A stretch of 64,000 bases of DNA from Rhizobium leucaenae USDA 9039 (GTDB lineage Bacteria > Pseudomonadota > Alphaproteobacteria > Rhizobiales > Rhizobiaceae): contig NZ_AUFB01000007.1 in assembly GCF_000426285.1 (NCBI RefSeq), positions 124,001 through 188,000 of the forward strand, in the 5' to 3' direction. The translations under genes were made by a program, and so were the position numbers. The notes beneath the pieces were generated by a model, which saw nothing but the letters and a program-made list of their open reading frames with translations, was not told the DNA's origin and did no database searches. The stretch's first letter is position 1; each line of letters opens with the position of its first letter. Shown here piece after piece: positions 34,076-43,876 of this stretch.

Positions 34076-34322
34076 GGCACACGGACTCCGGACACAACGA
34101 TACACAACAAGTACAAGGAGACATTGGAACCATGCCACGGGCACTCATGCACGCGGGCCGACCAAAGTCGGCGAAGGTGAGCCTGGCAAAAACAGCGCCT
34201 GAACTCGAGCGGTTACAGGTACCTATGATTAGCAATCACGCTTAATAAAGCGATAATCGAAACTGCCGATTTACCATAGATCGCCCCTCGACCCGAAAAT
34301 GATTATCGCGTTCAGGTTGCGG

Positions 34323-37300
34323 TCACTCCGCCGCCCTGAGCTTAACTCCCTTCGCGCGCAATGCCGCTTCCGACATCTCGTCGTGCAGCCGCCGCTCCTC
34401 ATGTGCCTGCGGCTTGGCGAAGCGGGCAATCAGGAGGTAGGCGACGGGGGTGATGTAAAGCGTCACCAAAGTCGCAAAGCCGAGGCCGCCGACGATCACC
34501 CAACCGAGCGCGATACGCGCTTCCGCGCCCGCGCCATGGGCGAATACCAGCGGCACGCCGCCAAGGATCGTCGCGATCATCGTCATCATGACCGGGCGCA
34601 GACGCAGCGCACAGGCTCTTTCGATCGCCTCCCGCACCCCCTCGCCCTTGTCGCGAAGCTGGTTGGCAAATTCCACGATCAGGATGCCGTTCTTCGCCAT
34701 GACACCGACAAGCAGCACCAATCCGATCTGGCTGTAGATGTTGAGGCTGGAACCGGTGATGACGAGCGCGAAGACCGCACATGCAAGGCCGAGCGGGACC
34801 GTCGACATGATGATCAGCGACGACAGCACGCTTTCGAATTGCGCCGCAAGCACCAGGAAAATGATGACGATGGCAAAGCCGAAAGTCAGCGCCATGCCGC
34901 TGGAATTCTCCTCTAGCGTCGCGGCCTCCGCAAGAGGGATCAAGCGCGCGCCGGGCGGCAAAAGCGGCGCGGCAATCGCCGTCACCTGCTCGACCGCCTG
35001 GCCGAGCGACATGCCGGGTTTCAGGCCGGCAGTGATGGCGACGGAGGCAAGCTGCTGCTCGCGGGTGAGCTGCGGCGCAACCGCTCCCTCCTTCAGGCTT
35101 GCGATAACCGACATCGGCACGATCTTGCCGTCACCGGTTTTCAGGAACACGTTTTCGAGATCGGTCGGATCATCGATCGGCCGCATGGTCGACGTCAGCA
35201 GCACCGGATAGGCCTCGCCCGCGACAAAGACATCGACGACCGAACGTCCTTCGAGCAGCGATTGCAGCGCCGTCGACATGCCGGTGATATCGATGCCGAG
35301 ATCGGAGGCGCGCTCGCGATCGATCGCGACGGAGACCTGCGCCTGCGTCGGTTCGTTGTTCAGGCGCGGCGTATCGAACTGGCCCGTGGCGTCCAGAGCG
35401 TGCACAAGCTTCAGCGCCGCCTGCGTCAACGCCTCGTCGTTGCCGGTCAGTGCCATCTGCACGCCGCTGCCAGCACCACGGATACGCAGGCTGTTCGACT
35501 GTATGACGTTGCCGCGCAGCGCCGGCACACGGGCCATCGCCCGGTTGATATCGCCGACGATTTCAGTCTGCGTACGATGGCGGTCGCTCCAAGGCGCGAG
35601 CGTCAATACCATGAAGCCGCTGTTGGCTGCGCCGTTCTGGCCGGAAATCGCATAGATATTGTGGATATCGCCGCTATCCATCAATGGCTGCAGGTTCTCT
35701 TCGACGCGCTGCAACTGGTCCCTGGTATAGTCGAGGCTGGCGCCCTGCGGGGTCGTCAGCCGGAGCATGACCATGGCGCGATCCTCGCTCGGCGTCAGCT
35801 CGCTCTTGACGCCCATGAAGGCGAGAACCGCGGCGGCGGAAAAAATCGCGCAGAAGACCATGACCACCAGCGGCGCATTCAGGCAGGCGCGGAGCGTGCG
35901 GCGATAGACACCGGAAAACAGCTCGCCGAACCGACCGAGCATGCCGTGATCCTCGCGCATCTCCTTGGTTAGCATGCGCGAGGCCAGCATGGGACACAGC
36001 GTCAGAGCGACGATGGACGATAGACCGACGGAGAAGGCGAGCACGAAGCCGAATTCGCGAAACAGCCCACCCACCTGCCCCGGCAGGAAGGACAGTGGAA
36101 TGAAGACGGCGGCGAGGGTCGCGGTTGTTGCAATGACCGCAAAGAAGACCTCGCGCGTGCCGAGAACGGCGGCCGCCCGCGGCCCCATTTTTTCCGATCT
36201 GCGCCGTACGATGTTTTCGAGAACAACGATGGCGTCGTCGACCACAAGGCCGGTCGCAAGCACGATCGCCAGCAGCGTCAGGATGTTGACGGAGAAACCG
36301 ACCATATAAAGCGCCGCCAGAGTGCCCGTCAGCGCCACCGGCATGGCGACGGCCGGGATCAGCGTCGCGCGCCAATCGCGAAGGAAGAGGTAGATCACGA
36401 CGGTGACGATCAGAGCCGACAGCACCAGCGCCAGCACCACCTCATGGATCGCGCCCTGAATAAACACGGCATCATCGCTGGTGATTGCGATACGGGTTCC
36501 CTCCGGCAGCGACTTCGACAATTGCGCCACCACGGCCTTCACGCCATTGGAAATGTTCAGCGTGTTCGACTGCGCTTGGCGGATGATGCCGAGCCCCACG
36601 CCCTGTACGCCGTTGGAGCGCAGCGCCGTCGTCCCGTCGCGCGGCCCCAGCGTTACGGTTGCGACATCGGAAAGGCGGATGCGGTCCTTGATGATCAGCC
36701 GCGAGAAATCCTCAGGCGTCTGCAGCGCGGCCGTGGCACGCACGACAATATCCTGCCGCGAGCTCTTCAGCGATCCCGCCGGCACATCGAGCGCGGCCGT
36801 GGCGAGTGCCGTCGTCAGATCGCCGATCGTCAGGCCGCGACCCGCAAGGGCAGCCTGATCGACATCGATGCGGAATACCTTCTCCTGGTCGCCGTAAAGC
36901 TCGACATCGGCAACACCGTCAACCGCGGCCAGCCGGTCGGTGATTTCGTTGTCGACCAGTTGTGTCAGGTCATCCATGGTCAGCGCATTGGAGGTCACGG
37001 CAAGGCGCATGATCGGCTGCGAATCCGAATCCGCCTTGACGATCTGCGGCGCATCCGCCTCTTCAGGCAATTGCTCGGTAATGCGGCCGATGGCGTCGCG
37101 CACATCATTTGCGGCAACGGAGAGGTCGGTGGCATCGGAAAATTCAAGCGTCACGCGGCTCTGGCCGAAAGACGAGTTCGAGGACACCGATTTCAAGCCG
37201 CTGACACGGGCGACAGCGCCTTCGATGACCTTGGTCAGTTCCTGGTCCACCGTCTGCGGCGCAGCGCCGTCAAACATTGTCCGCACAGTCACTACGGAGC

Positions 37301-37478
37301 GGTCGACATCGGGCAATTCACGTACCTCGACGCCGAAATAGGCGGCAAGGCCGGCAACCACCATCAATGTATTGAAAACCAGCGCCAGGATTGGCCGGCG
37401 CACAAAGAGCGCGGTGAAACTCTGTTTGCCCCAGCCACCCTCGGCAACGTCGCTGGCGTCGCTCTGATGCCCCATCAT
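34323..37478 (-). CDS. RND-family efflux permease
   Basis: The 1051-residue inner-membrane pump has the usual two-fold repeat: an N-terminal helix with FTALFVRRPILALVFNTLMVV, two large periplasmic loops, and helices with the proton-relay region GLVVDDAIVVLENIVRR. The second half has LVGVMAKNGILIVEFANQLRDKG. This fits the HAE1-type drug efflux group. The first four bases overlap the adaptor gene, giving an adaptor-permease operon. No outer-membrane factor gene is in the operon. Substrate unknown. Confidence 0.93.
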   Translation of the reverse strand: MMGHQSDASDVAEGGWGKQSFTALFVRRPILALVFNTLMVVAGLAAYFGVEVRELPDVDRSVVTVRTMFDGAAPQTVDQELTKVIEGAVARVSGLKSVSSNSSFGQSRVTLEFSDATDLSVAANDVRDAIGRITEQLPEEADAPQIVKADSDSQPIMRLAVTSNALTMDDLTQLVDNEITDRLAAVDGVADVELYGDQEKVFRIDVDQAALAGRGLTIGDLTTALATAALDVPAGSLKSSRQDIVVRATAALQTPEDFSRLIIKDRIRLSDVATVTLGPRDGTTALRSNGVQGVGLGIIRQAQSNTLNISNGVKAVVAQLSKSLPEGTRIAITSDDAVFIQGAIHEVVLALVLSALIVTVVIYLFLRDWRATLIPAVAMPVALTGTLAALYMVGFSVNILTLLAIVLATGLVVDDAIVVLENIVRRRSEKMGPRAAAVLGTREVFFAVIATTATLAAVFIPLSFLPGQVGGLFREFGFVLAFSVGLSSIVALTLCPMLASRMLTKEMREDHGMLGRFGELFSGVYRRTLRACLNAPLVVMVFCAIFSAAAVLAFMGVKSELTPSEDRAMVMLRLTTPQGASLDYTRDQLQRVEENLQPLMDSGDIHNIYAISGQNGAANSGFMVLTLAPWSDRHRTQTEIVGDINRAMARVPALRGNVIQSNSLRIRGAGSGVQMALTGNDEALTQAALKLVHALDATGQFDTPRLNNEPTQAQVSVAIDRERASDLGIDITGMSTALQSLLEGRSVVDVFVAGEAYPVLLTSTMRPIDDPTDLENVFLKTGDGKIVPMSVIASLKEGAVAPQLTREQQLASVAITAGLKPGMSLGQAVEQVTAIAAPLLPPGARLIPLAEAATLEENSSGMALTFGFAIVIIFLVLAAQFESVLSSLIIMSTVPLGLACAVFALVITGSSLNIYSQIGLVLLVGVMAKNGILIVEFANQLRDKGEGVREAIERACALRLRPVMMTMIATILGGVPLVFAHGAGAEARIALGWVIVGGLGFATLVTLYITPVAYLLIARFAKPQAHEERRLHDEMSEAALRAKGVKLRAAE

Positions 37479-38641
37479 TGCGTGACGACCTCCGCCGCCT
37501 CGGCGACATCGCGGGCAAAGCGCACCGCGCCACCCTCGGTCACGCGCTGCAACCCTTCGGTGACGATCAGGTCGCCATTCCTAAGATCGGCACGAACCAG
37601 CACCGCGTCCGGATTGCGCTGCACGACATTGACGCGGACCTTGGATGACTTGCCGTCGACGACGCGCCAGACATAAGAGCCTTCTGCGTCCCATTGCACC
37701 GACAGCGGATCGACGGAAGGATAGGTCTCGCCGGCAAAACGCATTCCGACATTGAAGGACATGCCGGCACGCAGTTCGTCGGACGCATTGTCGATACGGG
37801 CGCGGATACGCAGTGTCCGGCTGGTGCCGTCGACGCGATTGTCGACTGCCTCCACCACGCCGGAGAAAAGCCGGCCCGGCCGCGCCACCGATGTCGCCTC
37901 CACCGGCTGGTCGACCTTGACCGTGTTGGCGAAACGCTCCGGCACCCAATAGTCGACCAGGATTTCCGAACGGTCGTCGAGCGTGACGATGCTGGTGCTC
38001 GTGGTGACGTTGTCGCCGATGACGACGGGCACGATGCCGACAATGCCGTCGATCGGCGCAACGATGTCCCGGCGCTTCAACGCCAGCTCGGCCGACTGCA
38101 CCGCCAGTCTTGCGCCCTGTTCGGCGATCTCGGCGTCGAAGACATCCATGCGCGACACGCTGGATTTGATGTTGTGATAGAGCTGCGATTTCTCGACCGC
38201 GCTCTTCAGCGTCACTTCTGCCTGGCCACGGGCGATGATTTGCTCATCATTGTCGAGGCGAGCCAGGACCTGGCCCTGCTTTACCCGGTCGCCGGACTTG
38301 ATGAGGATCTCGCGGATCATGCCTGTCGCCTGCGGCGTGACAACGACGGAACGGATGGCATCGCCGGTGCCTATGGCGCTCAGACGATCGTTGACAACGC
38401 CGCTGACGACGGCCTTGGTCACCACCAGCGGTGTATTGGCGCCGCGCCGCTTGCTGCCGGCGGCGGCATTACCCTCTTCGGCACCCTTTCCAACCTCGGC
38501 CGGCGTAACCGCCGCCACCCAAGATTGGGGAACGCCGATTTTCGTCAGTAACCCGGCCGTGCCGGGCAGGAAGATCACCGCCGCGGCGCAGGCGGCCACG
38601 AGCAGGATGAGAGATAAGAAAAGCTGCTTCCAGGCGGTCAT
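37475..38641 (-). CDS. RND efflux periplasmic adaptor (membrane fusion protein)
   Basis: The 388-residue protein has an N-terminal membrane anchor or signal (LFLSLILLVAACAAAVIFLPG), then lipoyl/hairpin and barrel domains: VVVTPQATGMIREILIKSGDRVKQGQVLARLDNDEQ, AELALKRRDIVAPIDGIVGIVPVVIGDNV, and WDAEGSYVWRVVDGKSSKVRV. It couples the RND permease to an outer-membrane channel. It is the first gene of the pair; the promoter lies in the 375-base gap before uvrD. Confidence 0.92.
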   Translation of the reverse strand: MTAWKQLFLSLILLVAACAAAVIFLPGTAGLLTKIGVPQSWVAAVTPAEVGKGAEEGNAAAGSKRRGANTPLVVTKAVVSGVVNDRLSAIGTGDAIRSVVVTPQATGMIREILIKSGDRVKQGQVLARLDNDEQIIARGQAEVTLKSAVEKSQLYHNIKSSVSRMDVFDAEIAEQGARLAVQSAELALKRRDIVAPIDGIVGIVPVVIGDNVTTSTSIVTLDDRSEILVDYWVPERFANTVKVDQPVEATSVARPGRLFSGVVEAVDNRVDGTSRTLRIRARIDNASDELRAGMSFNVGMRFAGETYPSVDPLSVQWDAEGSYVWRVVDGKSSKVRVNVVQRNPDAVLVRADLRNGDLIVTEGLQRVTEGGAVRFARDVAEAAEVVTQ

Positions 38642-39016
38642 GCACGTCTCCGGCTCGGTTTGTCAGAGGCGATGAAATCGCGTCGTAAATTCAGCGTGGT
38701 TTCCCCAAAATTCTTCAGGTTTATCGAGGCCAGGCTATGGGCGGAGTGGCGATATGCCGCACGATTCCACCCTATTTTCAGCAATATCGATCTTTCGCCA
38801 TTCAGCGGCAAGATTTGCGCTGCATTATGACGAAGTTGTAATGTTGTCGCGAACAACGGTACGTTTCGGTGCTCGCTGGTAGAGGCCGGCAAAAGCTGCG
38901 AAACGGCTTGTGGAAAGGCTTGTGGAAAGGCTTGAACACCCAGAAATGTGCACTTTTTGTTCTATTTTTCGGCCGTTTCTTTTGCCTTTCAGGGCAGAAT
39001 CATTACATTGAGCCGC
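38642..39016. other. Divergent promoter region between the RND adaptor and uvrD
   Basis: This 375-base gap must hold the promoters of both divergent units. It is more AT-rich than its surroundings in the stretch near 38700-38850. No binding site for a known regulator is evident and no TetR-type repressor gene flanks it. A 12-base tandem repeat lies at its uvrD end. Confidence 0.5.
38905..38934. repeat. 12-bp tandem repeat, 2.5 copies
   Basis: The unit GGCTTGTGGAAA occurs at 38905-38916 and 38917-38928, followed by a half copy GGCTTG at 38929-38934. It lies about 80-110 bases upstream of uvrD. Confidence 0.7.
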
Positions 39017-41494
39017 ATGACCATCGGACATGACGACATTCCCTTCTTTGACGAGGAGCCGGAGCACGCGGCGCCGCGTCGACCCGCCCCTGCCCCCGGC
39101 ATGGGTGGCGGTATTGCCGCCCGCGCCATGGCGGCGCGCGACAATAGCCGCCGACCCGACTATCTCGCCGGGCTCAATCCGGAGCAGGCGGAAGCGGTCG
39201 AGACGCTGGATGGGCCCGTGCTGGTGCTCGCCGGCGCCGGCACCGGCAAGACGCGGGTGCTGACGACCCGCATCGCTCATATCCTTTCCACCAATCGCGC
39301 TTTCCCTTCGCAGATCCTCGCCGTCACCTTCACCAACAAGGCCGCGCGCGAGATGAAGGAGCGTATTGCACTGCTCGTCGGCGGTGCTGTCGAGGGCATG
39401 CCCTGGCTCGGCACTTTCCATTCGATCGGCGTCAAGCTGCTGCGCCGTCATTCCGAGCTGGTCGGCCTTTCCTCCAGCTTCACCATTCTCGACACCGACG
39501 ATGTCGTGCGCCTGATCAAGCAATTGATCCAAGCCGAGGGACTGGACGACAAGCGTTGGCCGGCCAAGCAATTCGCGGGGATGATCGACACCTGGAAGAA
39601 CAAGGGTCTCGGCCCCGCCGATATTCCGGAAGGCGATTCCCGCGCCTTTGCCAACGGCAAGGGCCGAGAGCTGTATGCCGCCTACCAAAACCGCCTGAAG
39701 ACGTTGAACGCCTGCGACTTCGGCGATCTCCTGCTGCATCCGATCAATATGTTCCGACAGAATCCTGATATATTGAAGGATTATCACCAGCGTTTTCGCT
39801 ATATCCTTGTCGACGAATATCAGGACACCAACACCGCGCAATATATGTGGCTGCGTCTGCTGGCGCAGCGGCCGAAGGGCGAACTGCAGAATGTCTGCTG
39901 CGTCGGCGACGACGACCAGTCGATCTACGGATGGCGTGGCGCTGAGGTGGACAATATCCTGCGCTTCGAAAAGGATTTTCCTGGCGCCAAGGTCATCAAG
40001 CTGGAGCGCAACTACCGCTCCACCGAACACATTCTCGGCGCCGCCGCACACCTCATCGCCCATAACGAGGGACGGCTCGGCAAGACGCTGTTCACCGACC
40101 GCTCCGATCCGAATGATATCAAGGTGCAGGTGCACGCCTCCTGGGATTCCGAGGAGGAAGCGCGGGCAATCGGCGAAGAGATCGAGCAGCTTCAGCGCAG
40201 CGATTCCAGCGGTGTTAGGCACAATCTCAATGACATGGCGATCCTCGTGCGCGCCTCCTTCCAGATGCGCGAATTCGAAGACCGCTTCGTCACGCTCGGC
40301 CTGAACTATCGCGTCGTCGGCGGCCCTCGTTTCTACGAGCGCCTCGAAATCCGCGATGCCATGGCCTATTTCCGCCTCGTGTGCCAGCCGGCCGACGATC
40401 TCGCCTTCGAGCGCATCATCAATACGCCGAAGCGCGGCCTCGGCGACACCACAGTGCGCGCTTTGCACGATTATGCGCGGGTACGTGACATTCCGATGCT
40501 GGCGGCAGCAGCCGATATCATCGAGACGGACGAGATGAAGCCGAAGCCGCGCAAGGCGCTGTTCGACGTCGTGCAGTCCTTCCGCCGCTGGCAGGGCCTG
40601 CTCGAAAACACACCGCATACCGAGCTTGCCGAGCAGATTCTTGAAGAGTCCGGCTATACCGACATGTGGAAGAACGACAAATCGGCGGAAGCACCCGGAC
40701 GGTTGGAAAACCTTAAGGAACTCATCCGCTCGATGGATAGTTTCGAATCCATGCGCGGCTTCCTCGAACACGTCGCCCTAGTCATGGATGCCGAGCAGAA
40801 CGAGGATCTGGATGCGGTCTCGATCATGACGCTGCACTCCGCCAAGGGGTTGGAATTCGATACCGTCTTCCTGCCCGGCTGGGAGGAAGGTCTATTCCCA
40901 CACCAGCGCTCGCTCGACGAAAGCGGCCGCGCCGGCTTGGAGGAAGAGCGCCGCCTCGCCTATGTCGGCCTCACCCGCGCCAAGCGCCGCTGCCACATCT
41001 GGTTCGTCTCCAACCGCCGCATCCACGGTCTCTGGCAATCGACCATTCCTTCGCGCTTTCTCGACGAACTGCCGGAAACGCACGTCGAAGTCGCCGAAAT
41101 GGAACAGTCCTATGGCGGGTACGGCCGCGGAGGCTACGGCCAGTCACGTTTCGACAAGGCCGATCCCTTTGCCAATTCCTATTCCACCCCGGGATGGAAA
41201 CGCGCCCAGGCCAACAAGACCGACGCAACCCGCGACAACTGGGGCTCCCGCTCCGGTCACGCCGTCGAACGCATTGGCTACGGCGAAAGCGGCCCCAAAA
41301 CCCGCACCATCGACGGCGAACTCGTCGCCAAATCCACCTCCACCGAACCCTCCCGCTTTTCGATCGGCGACCGCGTCTTCCATATCAAATTCGGCAACGG
41401 CAATGTGTCGGAGATCGAGGGCAACAAGCTGACGATCGATTTCGATCGGGCGGGGCAAAAGCGGGTGTTGGATGGGTTTGTGGAGCGGGTGTGA
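39017..41494 (+). CDS. uvrD: ATP-dependent DNA helicase UvrD/PcrA type
   Basis: The 825-residue superfamily 1 helicase unwinds 3'-5' in nucleotide excision and mismatch repair. It shows the Q-motif LNPEQAEAVE, Walker A AGAGTGKTR (residues 72-80), motif II YILVDEYQDTN, motif III VGDDDQSIYGWRGA, motif IV LERNYRSTEHIL, and motifs V/VI MTLHSAKGLEFDTVFLPGWEEGLFPHQRS and EERRLAYVGLTRAK. The Tudor-like C-terminus ends FSIGDRVFHIKFGNGNVSEIEGNKLTIDFDRAGQKRVLDGFV-like, as in PcrA. The ATG at 39017 gives the family length. Confidence 0.95.
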   Translation: MTIGHDDIPFFDEEPEHAAPRRPAPAPGMGGGIAARAMAARDNSRRPDYLAGLNPEQAEAVETLDGPVLVLAGAGTGKTRVLTTRIAHILSTNRAFPSQILAVTFTNKAAREMKERIALLVGGAVEGMPWLGTFHSIGVKLLRRHSELVGLSSSFTILDTDDVVRLIKQLIQAEGLDDKRWPAKQFAGMIDTWKNKGLGPADIPEGDSRAFANGKGRELYAAYQNRLKTLNACDFGDLLLHPINMFRQNPDILKDYHQRFRYILVDEYQDTNTAQYMWLRLLAQRPKGELQNVCCVGDDDQSIYGWRGAEVDNILRFEKDFPGAKVIKLERNYRSTEHILGAAAHLIAHNEGRLGKTLFTDRSDPNDIKVQVHASWDSEEEARAIGEEIEQLQRSDSSGVRHNLNDMAILVRASFQMREFEDRFVTLGLNYRVVGGPRFYERLEIRDAMAYFRLVCQPADDLAFERIINTPKRGLGDTTVRALHDYARVRDIPMLAAAADIIETDEMKPKPRKALFDVVQSFRRWQGLLENTPHTELAEQILEESGYTDMWKNDKSAEAPGRLENLKELIRSMDSFESMRGFLEHVALVMDAEQNEDLDAVSIMTLHSAKGLEFDTVFLPGWEEGLFPHQRSLDESGRAGLEEERRLAYVGLTRAKRRCHIWFVSNRRIHGLWQSTIPSRFLDELPETHVEVAEMEQSYGGYGRGGYGQSRFDKADPFANSYSTPGWKRAQANKTDATRDNWGSRSGHAVERIGYGESGPKTRTIDGELVAKSTSTEPSRFSIGDRVFHIKFGNGNVSEIEGNKLTIDFDRAGQKRVLDGFVERV

Positions 41495-41592
41495 TCGGAT
41501 AAGGTCGACTATCTGGTTTGGGACCAGAGGTCGCTTACTGACACAAGTCGCGAGCAGATGGTCACTGTAGATTTCCTGGATCTCCGTAGTCT

Positions 41593-41625
41593 CCGTCATC
41601 CTCGGGTCAAGCCCGAGGATGACGG
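41593..41625. repeat. Palindromic element, terminator-like, after uvrD
   Basis: A perfect 14-bp inverted repeat (41593-41606 with 41612-41625, loop of five) carries the core GTCATCCTCGGG. It lies between the convergent uvrD and Atu4866-like genes. I recall very similar palindromes scattered in rhizobial intergenic regions. There is no long T-run, so termination is possible but not certain. Confidence 0.65.
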
Positions 41626-41664
41626 TGTTTGGGGCATAGCCAAATGGCGGCGGCACAATCTGCG

Positions 41665-42018
41665 CTATTTCTGGCGGTAGAGGATCATGCCGCCATGATA
41701 GAGCACTCCGTCGATGAATTCTCCATCGGCGGTGAAACCGGTATCGTCCCAATAGTCGATGTGATCGCCGCTAACTTCATATCGCCCCTGATAGGCGCTT
41801 TCGCGCCGGCCGCGCGCTTCGTCATAGCGGCCGATCGGCAGCAGATTGTGGCGCACATAGCCGTCGGCGGTCACCCACAGGCCGGCATAGGAATGGCTTT
41901 GCTGGATGGCCGTAGATGCGTTGGGCTTGATGTTCATGGTGGCGCAGACCTCTGATGAGACGATGACTATGGCGCAGGCGGCAAGAGCCAAGGCGAGACT
42001 TTGGATCGCTATGGCCAT
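41665..42018 (-). CDS. Atu4866-family secreted protein
   Basis: The 117-residue protein has a signal peptide (IQSLALALAACAIVIVSSEVCA). The mature part contains SYAGLWVTADGYVRHNLLPIGRYDEARG, RYEVSGDHIDYWDDTGFTADGEF and VLYHGGMILYR, matching the small family named after Agrobacterium Atu4866. The family folds as a small beta barrel and its function is unknown. Its start is six bases from the stop of the following SDR gene, so the two may be co-transcribed. Confidence 0.82.
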   Translation of the reverse strand: MAIAIQSLALALAACAIVIVSSEVCATMNIKPNASTAIQQSHSYAGLWVTADGYVRHNLLPIGRYDEARGRRESAYQGRYEVSGDHIDYWDDTGFTADGEFIDGVLYHGGMILYRQK

Positions 42019-42024
42019 CTGCAG

Positions 42025-42750
42025 CTACATATTGGCCGTCGGGCGCACGACGATCTCGTTGACGTCGACATCCTCTGGTTGTTCGATCGCGAAACGAACT
42101 GCGCGAGCGATGGCATCTGGCTTCAGAGCGATGGCGCGATAGGTCTTCATCGCCCCCGCGGCGACAGGATCGCTGATCGTATCGGCGAGCTCGCTTTCGA
42201 CCACGCCGGGGTGGATGCAGGTAACGCGCAACGTTTTATGCTCCTGGCGCAATCCGTCCGAGATCGCCCGCACTGCATATTTCGTGGCGCAATAGACTGC
42301 CGCGGTCGGGGAAACGGCGAGCGCTCCGATCGACGCGATATTGATGATCTGGCCGGAATTGCGCGCTACCATCTCAGGCAGAACCGCGGCGATGCCGTAA
42401 AGCACGCCTTTGATGTTGACATCGATCATCCGGTCCCATTCCTCGACCTTCAGCGAGGCCATCAGGGATAGCGGCATCACACCGGCATTGTTGACGATAA
42501 TGTCGACGCGTCCCCATGCCTGCCGGGCAGCGTTCACGAAGGCATCGAAGCTTCGGCGATCCGTCACATCCAAGGGGTGAGCGAGCACGGCACCGCCTGC
42601 CGCGCTCAATTCGGCAGCCAACGCTTCCAGGCGCCCGACACGCCTCGCGCCCAGCGCCACTTTTGCACCGGCGGCGGCAAGGTCTCGGGCGATACCCTCG
42701 CCGATCCCGCTCGAAGCGCCGGTAATCAGAATGACTTTGTCGATCGGCAT
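42025..42750 (-). CDS. Short-chain dehydrogenase/reductase
   Basis: The 241-residue classical SDR has the cofactor motif TGASSGIGEGIA near the N-terminus, NNAGVMPLSLM, the catalytic Ser in NIASIGALAVSPTAAVYCATK, with Tyr and Lys in YCATK. It is typical of the YdfG/oxidoreductase group. The substrate is unknown. It is divergent from a LysR regulator, which probably controls it, and lies just upstream of the Atu4866-like gene on the same strand. Confidence 0.92.
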   Translation of the reverse strand: MPIDKVILITGASSGIGEGIARDLAAAGAKVALGARRVGRLEALAAELSAAGGAVLAHPLDVTDRRSFDAFVNAARQAWGRVDIIVNNAGVMPLSLMASLKVEEWDRMIDVNIKGVLYGIAAVLPEMVARNSGQIINIASIGALAVSPTAAVYCATKYAVRAISDGLRQEHKTLRVTCIHPGVVESELADTISDPVAAGAMKTYRAIALKPDAIARAVRFAIEQPEDVDVNEIVVRPTANM

Positions 42751-42857
42751 AGCTTCATCCTTTCTCTATCCCATGTCTTGAGACCTTGACTGTAAGGCTC
42801 GGCTATTGTTTCGATAAGCCGTCAATTCCTTGCCAGATTGGAAAGAAAAAATAACCA

Positions 42858-43751
42858 ATGGAGCCCGATCTGAATGCGCTTGCCGTCTTCGCGCTTGTTG
42901 CGGAGGAGCGGAGCTTCCGGGCAACGGCGACGAGGCTCGGTGTGACTCGCTCCGCCGTCAGTCAGACAATCCGCCGCCTCGAGGAAAATATCGGCATCGC
43001 GCTTGTGCTGCGCACGACGCGCAGCGTCAGCCTCACCGAAGCCGGAGAGAGGCTCTATGAGAGGGTGGCTCCCGCCGTTGCGGAAATGCGGAGGGCGTTG
43101 GAGAAGACCGAGGCGCTGACAGAGCTTCCGCGCGGACGGCTGCGGCTTGCGGTCTCCTCAATTGCCGAGCGTTTTCTCGCGGGACCGCTCCTTGCCGACT
43201 TCGTTCACAAATATCCCGAGGTGGAGCTGGACATCACCGTCACTGACGCGGAATTCGACATCGTCGCCGAAGGCTATGATGCGGGCGTTCGGCTAGGAGA
43301 AGTCATCGCGCAGAACATGATTGCCGTGCCGCTCGCGGGTCTCGAGCGGCAACTCGCCGTCTGCGCCCCATCCTATCGCGAATGTTTCGGCGTGCCGTCG
43401 CACCCGGCAGACCTTGCCGGGCATGCCTGCATAGGCTGGCGCCCTTCCCCGAAATCGGCACCCTATCGCTGGGAATTCGCCGAAGCGGGCAAGGAATTCA
43501 GCGTGGCGGTGCCTTCGACGATCACGACCAACGACATGGGCTTGATGATCAAACTTGCCGTCGCCGGTGCCGGCATCTCGTTCGGGATGGAGGAAAGTTT
43601 CCGCCCCGCAATCGGTCGCGGAGAGCTGATGCCGATCCTGGAGGAATATTGCCCTTATTTCGGGGGCTTCTACCTCTACTATCCAAGCCGCAGAAACACC
43701 GCGCCGAAGCTTCGCGCGCTGATCGAGCACGTCAAGCGCTTTCGAGGTTAG
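42858..43751 (+). CDS. LysR-family transcriptional regulator
   Basis: The 297-residue regulator has the N-terminal winged helix-turn-helix (LNALAVFALVAEERSFRATATRLGVTRSAVSQTIRRLEENIGIALVLRTTRSVSLTEAG). A LysR substrate-binding domain follows from about residue 90. The ending PSRRNTAPKLRALIEHVKRFR is typical of the CrgA-like subgroup. It is divergent from the SDR gene 107 bases away, the usual arrangement of a LysR regulator and its target. The inducer is unknown. Confidence 0.93.
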   Translation: MEPDLNALAVFALVAEERSFRATATRLGVTRSAVSQTIRRLEENIGIALVLRTTRSVSLTEAGERLYERVAPAVAEMRRALEKTEALTELPRGRLRLAVSSIAERFLAGPLLADFVHKYPEVELDITVTDAEFDIVAEGYDAGVRLGEVIAQNMIAVPLAGLERQLAVCAPSYRECFGVPSHPADLAGHACIGWRPSPKSAPYRWEFAEAGKEFSVAVPSTITTNDMGLMIKLAVAGAGISFGMEESFRPAIGRGELMPILEEYCPYFGGFYLYYPSRRNTAPKLRALIEHVKRFRG

Positions 43752-43876
43752 CGGCAAGCCCCATAGCCTTTGGAAAATTATCACGCTCCCTCCTATCATC
43801 GCACGCCGCGCAAAAGACTTGATCCCCAGCCCAACGCTTGGCATCGTTGCAGTGCAACACGACGGAAGGACAGGCC

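Noticed and set aside
36444..37676. 410-codon forward frame over the RND genes
   Set aside because: Crosses both genes of the efflux operon in antisense, with no coding support.
38825..40771. Long reverse-strand open frame of 648 codons over uvrD
   Set aside because: It is antisense to an unmistakable helicase gene; high GC leaves the opposite strand open and its product has no recognisable domain.
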